Shown in pieces: positions 1 to 6,081 of a stretch of DNA of 10,287 bases. How positions within the stretch are numbered: position 1 is the stretch's first letter; every line of letters starts with the position of its first letter. The stretch lies in assembly GCA_002297865.1 (NCBI GenBank), contig DBKX01000325.1:5867-16153 (forward strand), written 5' to 3'. A program made the position numbers and the translations under genes. This stretch comes from Lachnoclostridium sp. UBA739. Its GTDB lineage: Bacteria > Bacillota_A > Clostridia > Lachnospirales > Lachnospiraceae. The notes below the pieces were generated by a model. That model searched no databases, was not told where the DNA came from, and was given only the letters and a program-made list of their open reading frames with translations.

Positions 1-264
1 ATGAAACCAGCCGTTGCAACACAGGCAATTTTCGCTTTCATTTTATCATGGAATAACTTATTTACACCTTCCATGTTATTAACAAGCCAGAAAAAGTATA
101 CATTACCAATGTTCATTCAGCAAATGCGTGGTGAGCGTTTCAGAACTGACTACGGTATTATTTATGTAGGACTTGTTATTACCATTTTACCAATTTTCAT
201 TGTGTACTTTACACTTTCTCGTTACATCATCGCTGGTGTAGCACTTGGCGGTGTAAAAGAATAA
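1..264 (+). CDS. Sugar ABC transporter permease, MalG/AraQ-like (CUT1), C-terminal fragment
   Basis: This is the last 87 residues of an inner-membrane permease that forms half of the channel of a carbohydrate ABC importer. The family is normally about 270-300 residues, so roughly two thirds lie outside the window and the ATG at base 1 is an internal Met. The fragment begins with the MKPA segment that follows the cytoplasmic EAA loop (the contact site for the ATPase). Then come a membrane segment with the family-typical SWNNL (residues 16-20), the KYTLP motif (32-36) and a last membrane helix at about residues 52-76. The tail GVALGGVKE matches the common C-terminal end of MalG-type permeases. 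A terminator follows, so it is the last gene of its operon. The sugar cannot be told from this fragment. The family call is firm. Confidence 0.9.
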   Translation: MKPAVATQAIFAFILSWNNLFTPSMLLTSQKKYTLPMFIQQMRGERFRTDYGIIYVGLVITILPIFIVYFTLSRYIIAGVALGGVKE

Positions 265-278
265 TATTAAAACATTTA

Positions 279-309
279 GGCCTGTATGCTGTACATACAG
301 GTCTTTTTA
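279..309 (+). terminator. Rho-independent terminator of the ABC transporter operon
   Basis: The arms GGCCTGTATG (279-288) and CATACAGGTC (294-303) pair over 10 bp with one G-T wobble and a 5-nt loop. A T-rich run (304-309) follows. It begins 15 bp after the permease stop codon. Confidence 0.88.
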
Positions 310-370
310 TATTATAAGAAATTCGCTTATACCTTCTTCGTTTATAAGACGTTAAAAATTCCAAAAAAGC

Positions 371-399
371 TTGTATAGTGAAAATACATATGTTACAAT
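371..399 (+). promoter_or_regulatory. Probable sigma-A promoter of the YesN-like regulator gene
   Basis: A TTGTAT -35 element (371-376, 3 of 6 consensus bases) is followed by a 17-bp spacer and TACAAT (394-399, 5 of 6). A TG at 391-392 makes this an extended -10, which can offset the weak -35. It lies about 55 bp before the gene start. Confidence 0.6.
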
Positions 400-404
400 A
401 TGTA
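385..404. promoter_or_regulatory. Inverted repeat over the -10 box, candidate operator
   Basis: The arms TACATAT (385-391) and ATATGTA (398-404) are perfect inverted copies around a 6-bp centre that contains most of the -10 hexamer. A protein bound here would cover the promoter. AraC-family proteins more often bind direct repeats, so autoregulation is only one possibility. Confidence 0.4.
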
Positions 405-456
405 AAAATAAGGAATTATAGTTAAATGTTTTATAAAGGATAAAGAGGTAATGGAA

Positions 457-2046
457 ATGTACAAGATGTTAATTGCAGAGCAAGACAAAAATCAGCTTGA
501 AGCTTTATGTGAGTTTACAAGTAGTAAGTTTAAGCAAATTAAAATTGTTAGAACAGAAGAAACAGGTTATGCGGTTTTGGATTACATTAGTAAAAATCAG
601 GTTGAAATAATCGTAATTTCAATTAATCTGCTAGGAATTTCTGGTTTGGAAGTAGCGAGACGTGTGAAAAAGTTACAACCCGAAATACATATTGTAATGA
701 TATCAGAATATGATTACTCGGATTTTTTAATGGAGGCAATGAGCTTTGGTATAAGTGATTATTTGTTAAAACCACTTAATATGCTGGAATACTCCAATGT
801 AATATCCAAAATGGTTGAGGAATTAGATAGTAAGAAACATAGTAAGGCAAAAAGAAACAAACTTGAAATACATGAGGACCGAAAAAACATTTTTTTGGAT
901 TACTGTTTCATCTATAGTTTTATGTGGAATGATAAGTCAAGTTATCAAATTAAGTTTTATCAAGATATTTTGGGAATAGATTCTTATGGATACATCTTAA
1001 ATATGGAAATTGAAAGGAAAGGCGAAGGTTGTGCGGTAGATGTTGATAGAGATTTCATGATTATTAGTCAAGGAATTAAAGATGTTCTATCACAAAGTGT
1101 GACCTGTGTTGTAGGGCCTCAACTAGGAAAGCGCATTATTGTATATGTCAGCCAAAATGAAGTGCAGTTTAAGAACAAGGAAGCTGTTACAGAAGCCCTA
1201 GCGTTGGCGAATAAGCTTCGATTTGAAATGGTTCGCTGTTTTCATTTGGAAGTAAGAATAGGAATCGGAAGTACAAAAAAAATAAGTGAGGTTCATGATT
1301 CTTATGAAGAGTCTATTAAGAGTCTCCGCTATATGCTGAGTAGTGGAGTGACACATATAAAAGATGTGTCTCCAAGTAGCATATGCCATAAAGATTATAT
1401 AGAGCTGGAAAACTCATTTTTTCAGAATGCTAGACTTGGAAAAAGTGAGTGTATAGAGCAGTTTGGTTTTCTATGGGAGATGCTAAAGACGTTAAATATT
1501 TATGATGCAAAAAATAAGATATTAGAAATGCTTGCGATTCTATGTAGAGAAGTTCGGCTTCAAGCGGAAAGTGAAGTGAATAATCTAGATTATACGCATT
1601 ACGTAGAAGAGATGAAAGGATTAGATTGGTGCCAGTTAAAACAGTGGTCTTATTCAAAGGTGGAATACATTTTAAAGGCTGTACGTACTAGTAGAGGAAT
1701 GGTCAAATCTGTAGCAGTTAAAGAGGCGATGAGTTATATAAATGATCATTACAAGGAAGATTTGACTCTTGGTTTTATGGCGAAGTTAGTGAATATGACG
1801 CCACAGCATTTTAGTAAGATTTTTAAAGAAGGTACAAAAACCACTTATATAAGATATTTAAGAAAGGTTCGCGTAGAACACGCTAAGGAATTGCTACTTC
1901 AAGGGGACATGGCGATTAATGAGATCAGTGATGCAACAGGATTTCATGATTCCAACTATTTTAGTCGTATGTTTAAACGAGAAGAGGGAAAGTCCCCTTC
2001 GCAGTTCGTTGCTCTTGAAATGGAGGGGACTAACAGCAATTCGTAA
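457..2046 (+). CDS. YesN/AraC-family response regulator with a degenerate receiver domain
   Basis: This is a cytoplasmic transcription regulator of about 529 residues. It has a receiver-like domain (residues 1-115 or so), a long middle region typical of YesN-like proteins, and an AraC-type double helix-turn-helix in the last 109 residues. Both DNA-binding helices look intact, including the conserved second motif around GFHDSNYFSRMFKR. Counting from the ATG at 451, the phospho-acceptor position is Ser57 (TCA), and the acidic pair of the pocket reads Glu10-Gln11. Ser85 and Lys107 of the switch are kept. It is therefore probably not activated by normal Asp phosphorylation. I start it at ATG 457 because GAGG (445-448) is 8 nt away and the protein then begins MYKMLI, as relatives do; ATG 451 is the alternative. 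Such regulators often control neighbouring sugar ABC transporters, which fits the gene upstream. The target genes are not visible. Confidence 0.92.
   Translation: MYKMLIAEQDKNQLEALCEFTSSKFKQIKIVRTEETGYAVLDYISKNQVEIIVISINLLGISGLEVARRVKKLQPEIHIVMISEYDYSDFLMEAMSFGISDYLLKPLNMLEYSNVISKMVEELDSKKHSKAKRNKLEIHEDRKNIFLDYCFIYSFMWNDKSSYQIKFYQDILGIDSYGYILNMEIERKGEGCAVDVDRDFMIISQGIKDVLSQSVTCVVGPQLGKRIIVYVSQNEVQFKNKEAVTEALALANKLRFEMVRCFHLEVRIGIGSTKKISEVHDSYEESIKSLRYMLSSGVTHIKDVSPSSICHKDYIELENSFFQNARLGKSECIEQFGFLWEMLKTLNIYDAKNKILEMLAILCREVRLQAESEVNNLDYTHYVEEMKGLDWCQLKQWSYSKVEYILKAVRTSRGMVKSVAVKEAMSYINDHYKEDLTLGFMAKLVNMTPQHFSKIFKEGTKTTYIRYLRKVRVEHAKELLLQGDMAINEISDATGFHDSNYFSRMFKREEGKSPSQFVALEMEGTNSNS
1991..2031. 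other. GC-rich inverted repeat at the convergent gene ends
   Basis: AGTCCCCT (1991-1998) and AGGGGACT (2024-2031) are perfect 8-bp inverted copies, extendable by two pairs with one wobble, around a loop of about 21-25 nt. They lie at the 3' ends of both the regulator gene and the minus-strand gene. No proper T-run follows on either strand, so a bidirectional terminator or a 3'-end stabilising hairpin is only a suggestion. Confidence 0.4.
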
Positions 2047-3271
2047 AAAGAAATCCAGAATACATGGATGTTAGGTAAGGGTTAGGATAGTTCGCTTTTC
2101 TATGGTCTTTGTAAGCGACGATTTTATTAGGAACATACTCCATGGGGTTAATAGAAATTGTGTGAGTATGTTCAAGCAGTTCTTGAGAGAATGAGTCTTT
2201 TTCTGAGAAAAATTCTTCTAAAGCAGCATTTTTGATTGAACTCTCTAGTTGTTCTTGATTTGTATAAAGCATATTAGAATTGTCTAGATTTATTCCGATA
2301 TCCTCTAGTTCTGCTTTGTGTTCTATCAAGAATGAAGTTAGTTCGTGCTGCAGCTTGTCTTTTGGACAAGCATGCGAAACTGCGAGTAAGTGGTTGATTG
2401 TGTCTTTCAATCTGACAATCTCATTAGAAATACTGGAACTATCAATTTCAAAAGCTACTTGAATTTCGTCTGCACAAGGCTTTAAAAGAGATAGCTCGAA
2501 AAGCTCATCAATCTCAAAAGCCACTCCATAGGAATGATAAGGTTCAGCATTTATAGAAAAGTCAGAAGGCTGTGGAGTGGTGGCTATTTGATCAAGTCCA
2601 TAGTAGGATATAATGCCATTTGAATTATTATCTTTTATTGTAAAGTGGGCAGGCTGGTTACGGCGATGTGCACGTGCCTGCAAATGTAAAGAAACCATGG
2701 AATCCTTCTCTTCTAACCAGGCATCTAATTTGCGAGTGGTATTATGAATCAAAGTTTGAATTTTCGTTAAAATAGCTTCGTTTGTAGAGTTATTGGAAAC
2801 CGGAATTTCAAAATCAAAACTTTCATCACTTGTTTTTATATGAAAGGAAAAAGTTTGTGATGTGAAAGGACAAATTTTCTTAGCAACAAACTTACTAGAG
2901 TTTTTCTGCCCCGTAGCAACGCGTTGAATATGAATGCTATAATTTCGAGGGGCAGTAGGTTGTGCTAATGTCTTTATTTCAATAAAGTCTGAAGAAGAGG
3001 ATACAAGCCGGAGCTGTTTCAAGGGATTCTCTTTGTTGCTTTCAAAATAACTTTTTAGCATGTCACTTAACTGAAGAGAAAGAGCTTTAATCTGAATAGC
3101 AAAATTTTGTAACTCTGTTGATGGATAGATTAAATACAAAGGTGAGTTACGGCTTATATCAATAATCTGATGATAGATGGTGCTAAACACCATGTTATGA
3201 TCTGTGTTGTTAATAATTTTTCGATTATGTATTAATTCGAGAGCGTATTTTCCGCAATTTGATTCTATCAT
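2030..3271 (-). CDS. Divergent FliD-like (flagellar hook-associated protein 2-like) protein
   Basis: A 413-residue protein with no signal peptide or membrane helix. It starts at an ATG 5 nt after a perfect AGGAGGTG (3276-3283). Several parts follow the FliD order. Residues 84-121 resemble the FliD N-terminal stretch ending in YSIHIQRVATGQ (compare YTI-V-QLAT-Q in FliD). Residues 139-230 resemble the region with a beta strand, a NEAIL-KIQTLI helix and an F-I--------GL pattern. Residues 236-297 resemble the 'F-ING... L-L...V-F-ID---I---I--L---N-LL' block. The tail ends in GFLFTNCC. True FliD caps the flagellar filament and is exported by the flagellar type III system. No other flagellar gene is present here, and the match is by eye. 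The 3' end overlaps the convergent regulator gene by 17 bp. It could be a true cap protein of an unusual filament or a repurposed paralogue. Confidence 0.62.
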   Translation of the reverse strand: MIESNCGKYALELIHNRKIINNTDHNMVFSTIYHQIIDISRNSPLYLIYPSTELQNFAIQIKALSLQLSDMLKSYFESNKENPLKQLRLVSSSSDFIEIKTLAQPTAPRNYSIHIQRVATGQKNSSKFVAKKICPFTSQTFSFHIKTSDESFDFEIPVSNNSTNEAILTKIQTLIHNTTRKLDAWLEEKDSMVSLHLQARAHRRNQPAHFTIKDNNSNGIISYYGLDQIATTPQPSDFSINAEPYHSYGVAFEIDELFELSLLKPCADEIQVAFEIDSSSISNEIVRLKDTINHLLAVSHACPKDKLQHELTSFLIEHKAELEDIGINLDNSNMLYTNQEQLESSIKNAALEEFFSEKDSFSQELLEHTHTISINPMEYVPNKIVAYKDHRKANYPNPYLTSMYSGFLFTNCC

Positions 3272-3329
3272 GGGGCACCTCCTAATAAATTCTACATTTC
3301 TAATATTATATTCTTATAATAGGTAAAAA

Positions 3330-3352
3330 CATACTACATTAATTATAGTATG
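3330..3352. promoter_or_regulatory. Inverted repeat over the -10 box of the FliD-like gene, candidate operator
   Basis: CATACTA (3330-3336) and TAGTATG (3346-3352) are perfect 7-bp inverted arms with a 9-bp centre. They cover the minus-strand -10 hexamer and probable start site. The sequence differs from the repeat at 385-404, so a different regulator is likely if either is real. Confidence 0.38.
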
Positions 3353-3370
3353 AAGTGAGCGAAATGTCGA
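3342..3370 (-). promoter_or_regulatory. Sigma-A promoter of the FliD-like gene
   Basis: Read on the minus strand, TCGACA (3370-3365, 5 of 6 consensus bases) is followed by a 17-bp spacer and a perfect TATAAT (3347-3342). The expected start near 3335 leaves a leader of about 60 nt. It is a housekeeping-type promoter, not a flagellar sigma-28 one. Confidence 0.75.
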
Positions 3371-3447
3371 TATTGTTTTTACAAAATGATTATATAAAAA
3401 TAAGTCGGCAATACTAGTAATTGGTAGATTGAGACTGGAAAAATATA

Positions 3448-3476
3448 TTGACGAGTATTGTAAAATGTGATATATT
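3448..3476 (+). promoter_or_regulatory. Strong sigma-A promoter of the rpmG-secE-nusG-rplK-rplA operon
   Basis: TTGACG (3448-3453, 5 of 6) has a 17-bp spacer to TATATT (3471-3476, 5 of 6). TG at 3468-3469 gives an extended -10. The expected start is near 3483, about 70 nt before rpmG. It is divergent from the promoter of the FliD-like gene. Confidence 0.82.
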
Positions 3477-3554
3477 GATCTAGCGATGGAATAGGTCTTT
3501 TTTTTTATGCCTAAAAATATTGTAAGAAAAAACGAACAATCGGAGGTGGCAGTT

Positions 3555-3704
3555 GTGCGCGTTAAAATTACTCTAGCTTGTACAGAATGCAAGCAACGTA
3601 ACTATAATATGACTAAGGAAAAGAAGTTACATCCAGATAGAATGGAAACAAAGAAATACTGTAAGTTTTGTCAAAAACACACGTTACACAAAGAAACCAA
3701 ATAA
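3555..3704 (+). CDS. rpmG: Large-subunit ribosomal protein bL33
   Basis: bL33 is a small zinc-ribbon protein of the 50S subunit near the E site. This copy has 49 residues, the normal length, starts [12 protein letters not shown] and ends HTLHKETK. It has all four zinc-binding cysteines (Cys9, Cys12, Cys36, Cys39), so it is the zinc-containing (C+) form. I chose the GTG at 3555: GGAGG (3542-3546) lies 8 nt upstream and the protein then matches the family N-terminus. An in-frame ATG at 3507 would add 16 unrelated residues and run through the Shine-Dalgarno sequence. It is the first gene of the operon with secE and nusG, the usual order in Firmicutes. Confidence 0.96.
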   Translation: MRVKITLACTECKQRNYNMTKEKKLHPDRMETKKYCKFCQKHTLHKETK

Positions 3705-3717
3705 TTAATCCGATAAT

Positions 3718-3767
3718 AATGGACCTTTATAAGCACGTTTATATGAAACTTATCCCTTTGGTTCATT
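3718..3767 (+). promoter_or_regulatory. Possible structured RNA element between rpmG and secE
   Basis: AATGGACC (3718-3725) pairs with GGTTCATT (3760-3767), 8 bp with one G-T. Inside it ATAAG (3729-3733) pairs with CTTAT (3749-3753), capped by a small TTT/AAA stem. No T-run follows, so it is not an intrinsic terminator. It might be a processing or stability element. I know no family for it. Confidence 0.3.
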
Positions 3768-3811
3768 AGAACATTCAGTCAAGAATTGATTGTTGAAAGG
3801 AAAGTGGAGAT

Positions 3812-4030
3812 ATGGAAGAAAAAGCTAAAGCAAAAGATGGTGCTTCAAAGAAAAATAGTTTCTTCGCTGGCTTAAAAGCTGAGTTTAACAAAGTTATCTG
3901 GCCTTCCAAAGACACTATTGTGAAGCAGTCCACAGCGGTAGTTGTTGTATCTATTATTTTAGGAATCGTTATATCGTTGCTTGATATGGGTATTATCTTT
4001 TGTGTAAAAGAGATTCTTAAAATAGGTTAG
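3812..4030 (+). CDS. secE: Preprotein translocase subunit SecE
   Basis: SecE is the small clamp subunit of the SecYEG protein-export channel in the cytoplasmic membrane. The 72 residues match the short, single-helix Gram-positive form. A Lys-rich cytoplasmic N-terminus is followed by the amphipathic segment FFAGLKAEFNKVIWPSK (residues 17-33), whose EF-KV-WPS core is the family signature. One membrane helix spans about residues 41-63. The ATG at 3812 follows an AAAGGA (3796-3801) and a weaker GTGGAG closer in. It sits directly before nusG (8 bp gap), the near-universal arrangement, and is expressed from the rpmG promoter. Confidence 0.96.
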   Translation: MEEKAKAKDGASKKNSFFAGLKAEFNKVIWPSKDTIVKQSTAVVVVSIILGIVISLLDMGIIFCVKEILKIG

Positions 4031-4038
4031 GTGGTTGT

Positions 4039-4557
4039 ATGTCAGAAGCAAATTGGTATGTTGTTCACACTTACTCTGGATATGAGAATAAGGTTAAGGC
4101 AAACATTGAAAAAACCGTTGAGAACAGAAATTTACAGGATCAGATCCTAGAAGTTTCTATTCCACTTCAAAATGTAGTGGAGATGAAAAATGGTGTGAAA
4201 AAGCAAGTTGCTAAGAAGATGTTTCCAGCTTATGTTCTTATCAATATGGTAATGAATGACGACACATGGTATGTAGTACGTAATACGAGAGGTGTTACAG
4301 GTTTCGTGGGTCCTGGTTCCAAACCAGTTCCATTAACTGAAGAAGAAATGAAAAGTATGGGACTTGCTGAATTACAGAATATACAGGTTGATTTGGAAGT
4401 TGGAGAGACAGTAGTGATTACTTCTGGTGTTTGGAAAGATACTACCGGAGTGATAAAGCTGATAAATCACCATAAGCAAAGTGTAACGATCAACGTTGAT
4501 TTGTTTGGTCGTGAAACGCCTGTAGAAATAAGTTTCACAGATATTAAAAAGTTATAA
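4039..4557 (+). CDS. nusG: Transcription elongation/antitermination factor NusG
   Basis: NusG binds the RNA polymerase clamp, modulates pausing and termination, and links transcription to translation. The 172 residues are of normal length. The NGN domain (about residues 4-105) opens with NWYVVHTYSGYENKV and contains KKMFPAYVLINM (59-70) and the TRGVTGFVG segment (83-91). The KOW domain (about 120-172) holds the V-ITSGVWKDTTGVI loop. Where many NusG proteins read GPF-G-G, this copy reads GVWKDTTG, a modest deviation. The start is ATG 4039, 8 bp after the secE stop. Its weak Shine-Dalgarno (TAGGTGG) overlaps that stop codon, which suggests translational coupling with secE. The L1-regulated rplK leader follows. 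Confidence 0.97.
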   Translation: MSEANWYVVHTYSGYENKVKANIEKTVENRNLQDQILEVSIPLQNVVEMKNGVKKQVAKKMFPAYVLINMVMNDDTWYVVRNTRGVTGFVGPGSKPVPLTEEEMKSMGLAELQNIQVDLEVGETVVITSGVWKDTTGVIKLINHHKQSVTINVDLFGRETPVEISFTDIKKL

Positions 4558-4567
4558 TTATATACAA

Positions 4568-4631
4568 GTGGGAGAGAACTATTTGATATTTAAATAGGAT
4601 GTGCAAAGCACATCGCTCTCGGTAAAACCAC
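4568..4631 (+). promoter_or_regulatory. L1-binding leader (23S rRNA mimic) upstream of rplK
   Basis: GTGGGAGAG (4568-4576) pairs with CTCTC (4616-4620) and CCAC (4628-4631), leaving the 3'-side internal loop GGTAAAA (4621-4627). This copies helix 76 of 23S rRNA, where GGUGGGAG pairs across a UUGAAAUA loop with CCACC to form the L1 site. Two side hairpins, CTATTT/AAATAG and GATGTGC/GCACATC, make a three-way junction as in H76-H78. Bound L1 would repress rplK translation from the AGGAGG at 4639-4644. Confidence 0.78.
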
Positions 4632-4653
4632 AAAAATCAGGAGGTATGCTATC

Positions 4654-5079
4654 ATGGCAAAAAAAGTAGAAGGTTATATAAAATTACAGATTCCTGCTGG
4701 AAAGGCTACACCAGCTCCACCTGTTGGTCCTGCTCTTGGACAACATGGTGTTAATATTGTTCAGTTTACAAAGGATTTCAATGCTAGAACTGCTAATCAG
4801 GATGGCATGATTATTCCAGTTGTAATCACAGTATATCAAGATAAGAGTTTCAGCTTCGTATGTAAAACTCCTCCAGCAGCAGTTTTATTAAAGAAAGCTT
4901 GTAACATTCAGTCTGGTTCAGGTGTTCCTAACAAGACTAAGGTTGCTACAATTTCTAAAGATAAAATCAAAGAAATTGCAGAATTAAAAATGCCTGACTT
5001 AAATGCAGCAAGCCTTGATGCAGCAATGAGCATGATTGCTGGTACTGCAAGAAGTATGGGTATCGTAGTAGAAGATTAA
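4654..5079 (+). CDS. rplK: Large-subunit ribosomal protein uL11
   Basis: uL11 forms the base of the ribosomal stalk, binds the GTPase-associated region of 23S rRNA with the L10/L12 complex, and is needed for RelA-type stringent signalling. The 141 residues are full length. The N-terminal domain has the proline-rich [18 protein letters not shown] stretch (residues 18-35), and the C-terminal rRNA-binding domain (about 72-141) ends in [12 protein letters not shown]. The start ATG is 9 nt after AGGAGG (4639-4644), which lies just behind the L1-type leader. It is co-transcribed with rplA downstream, and no terminator separates it from nusG. Confidence 0.98.
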   Translation: MAKKVEGYIKLQIPAGKATPAPPVGPALGQHGVNIVQFTKDFNARTANQDGMIIPVVITVYQDKSFSFVCKTPPAAVLLKKACNIQSGSGVPNKTKVATISKDKIKEIAELKMPDLNAASLDAAMSMIAGTARSMGIVVED

Positions 5080-5155
5080 TTTAAAATAGTTTAAATATGA
5101 ATTAGTAATAATATTTAAGGTAAAGAAAAAAAGATTATTCCGCAGATCGTTATAC

Positions 5156-5204
5156 GTGGGAGGGAATGGCACTTGGTGTCTTAAATCGTCCCCGATACTA
5201 CCAC
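5156..5204 (+). promoter_or_regulatory. Second L1-binding leader (23S rRNA mimic), upstream of rplA
   Basis: GTGG (5156-5159) pairs with CCAC (5201-5204), and GGGA (5162-5165) with TCCC (5189-5192). The 3'-side loop GATACTA (5194-5200) resembles the rRNA UUGAAAUA strand. A small hairpin GGCAC-TTG-GTGTC (5168-5180) sits inside. The CCAC arm touches the rplA AGGAGG (5205-5210), so L1 binding would block ribosome entry directly. Confidence 0.76.
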
Positions 5205-5218
5205 AGGAGGTTAATAGA

Positions 5219-5911
5219 ATGAAAAGAGGAAAGAAGTATATAGAATCTGCTAAACTTATCGATAGAGGAACTTTCTATGATGCTGAAGAAGCTGTAAGTT
5301 TAGTAAAGAAAGCAGCTGTTGCAAAATTCGATGAAACAGTTGAAGCGCATATCAGACTTGGTGTTGATGGACGTCATGCTGATCAACAAGTACGTGGAGC
5401 TGTAGTTTTACCACACGGTACAGGTAAAACTGTTAAAGTTCTTGTATTCGCTAAAGGTGACAAAGTTGCTGAAGCTGAAGCAGCTGGAGCAGATTTCGTT
5501 GGTGGAGATGAGTTAATTCCTAAGATCCAGAACGAAGGTTGGTTAGATTTCGACGTTGTTGTTGCAACTCCAGATATGATGGGTGTTGTTGGTCGTCTTG
5601 GTCGTGTACTTGGACCAAAAGGTTTAATGCCTAACCCTAAAGCAGGAACTGTAACAATGGATGTTACAAAAGCTGTTAATGACATTAAAGCTGGTAAGAT
5701 CGAGTATAGATTGGATAAGACAAACATTATCCACGTACCTGTTGGTAAGGCTTCATTTACTGAAGAACAGTTAAATGAAAACTTCGCAACATTAATGGGT
5801 GCAATTATTAAAGCAAAACCAGCTTCTGCTAAAGGTCAGTATTTAAGAAGTGTTACATTAGCTTCTACAATGGGACCTGGTGTAAAAGTTAATACTACAA
5901 AATTAGGTTAA
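5219..5911 (+). CDS. rplA: Large-subunit ribosomal protein uL1
   Basis: uL1 forms the mobile L1 stalk that moves E-site tRNA out of the ribosome, and acts as a translational repressor of its own operon. The 230 residues are the normal length. The sequence starts [15 protein letters not shown]. It contains the [13 protein letters not shown] strand (residues 62-74), the signature [15 protein letters not shown] (131-145) and the C-terminal STMGPGVKV (216-224). The start is ATG 5219, 8 nt after AGGAGG. The reading frame is open further upstream to GTG 5156, but that stretch is the L1-binding leader and not protein. It is the last gene of the operon, 12 bp before a strong terminator. In most Firmicutes rplJ would follow; here a sigma-factor unit intervenes. 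Confidence 0.98.
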   Translation: MKRGKKYIESAKLIDRGTFYDAEEAVSLVKKAAVAKFDETVEAHIRLGVDGRHADQQVRGAVVLPHGTGKTVKVLVFAKGDKVAEAEAAGADFVGGDELIPKIQNEGWLDFDVVVATPDMMGVVGRLGRVLGPKGLMPNPKAGTVTMDVTKAVNDIKAGKIEYRLDKTNIIHVPVGKASFTEEQLNENFATLMGAIIKAKPASAKGQYLRSVTLASTMGPGVKVNTTKLG

Positions 5912-5923
5912 TTCTTTGATGAG

Positions 5924-5956
5924 AAGAGCATACATGTACGTGTATGCTCTTTTTTT
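5924..5956 (+). terminator. Rho-independent terminator after rplA
   Basis: AGAGCATACA (5925-5934) and TGTATGCTCT (5941-5950) form a perfect 10-bp stem with a 6-nt loop, followed by six T residues (5951-5956). It separates the ribosomal operon from the sigma-factor cassette. Confidence 0.95.
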
Positions 5957-5979
5957 GATCACTGAATTTGAATTTAATG

Positions 5980-6023
5980 TTAAAAATAAAAAAAATAAAT
6001 AATTTAAAAAAAATAAAAAAAAT
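5980..6023. other. 44-bp stretch of only A and T upstream of the sigma-factor gene
   Basis: The stretch contains several runs of four to eight A residues on the plus strand, separated by short T-containing breaks. It may be bent DNA or an UP-like element aiding a promoter before the sigma gene. I could not identify a convincing -35/-10 pair in 6024-6070; CATAAT (6035-6040) lacks a partner. An ECF-type promoter recognised by the encoded sigma factor is possible. Confidence 0.4.
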
Positions 6024-6081
6024 CTCGTTTTCTGCATAATATTTGGTATGTAAGTTGTATTATAAGTGAAAGGAGGAGAAT

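Noticed and set aside
3405..3435. GCCGACTT on the minus strand as a flagellar sigma-28 -10 box for the FliD-like gene
   Set aside because: The -35 at the required 15-bp spacing reads TCTA, not TAAA, while a near-consensus housekeeping promoter lies closer to the gene.
3507..3554. Upstream in-frame ATG that would lengthen L33 by 16 residues
   Set aside because: The added residues do not match any L33 N-terminus and the stretch includes the GGAGG ribosome-binding site that serves GTG 3555.
3314..3592. Minus-strand open frame across the rpmG promoter
   Set aside because: It has no ribosome-binding site, lies antisense over a strong promoter and the start of rpmG, and its product looks like translated AT-rich DNA.
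3705..3811. tRNA gene between rpmG and secE, as seen in some bacteria
   Set aside because: No cloverleaf, T-loop (GTTCGA-type) or acceptor-stem pairing could be found in the gap.
5156..5218. In-frame GTG start that would lengthen L1 by 21 residues
   Set aside because: It has no Shine-Dalgarno sequence, the DNA there is the L1-binding leader, and the family starts at the ATG at 5219.
5383..5727. Antisense open frame inside rplA (and a similar one at 8932-9306 inside rplL)
   Set aside because: These are long antisense frames caused by biased codon use of ribosomal genes; no start signal or protein-like pattern.
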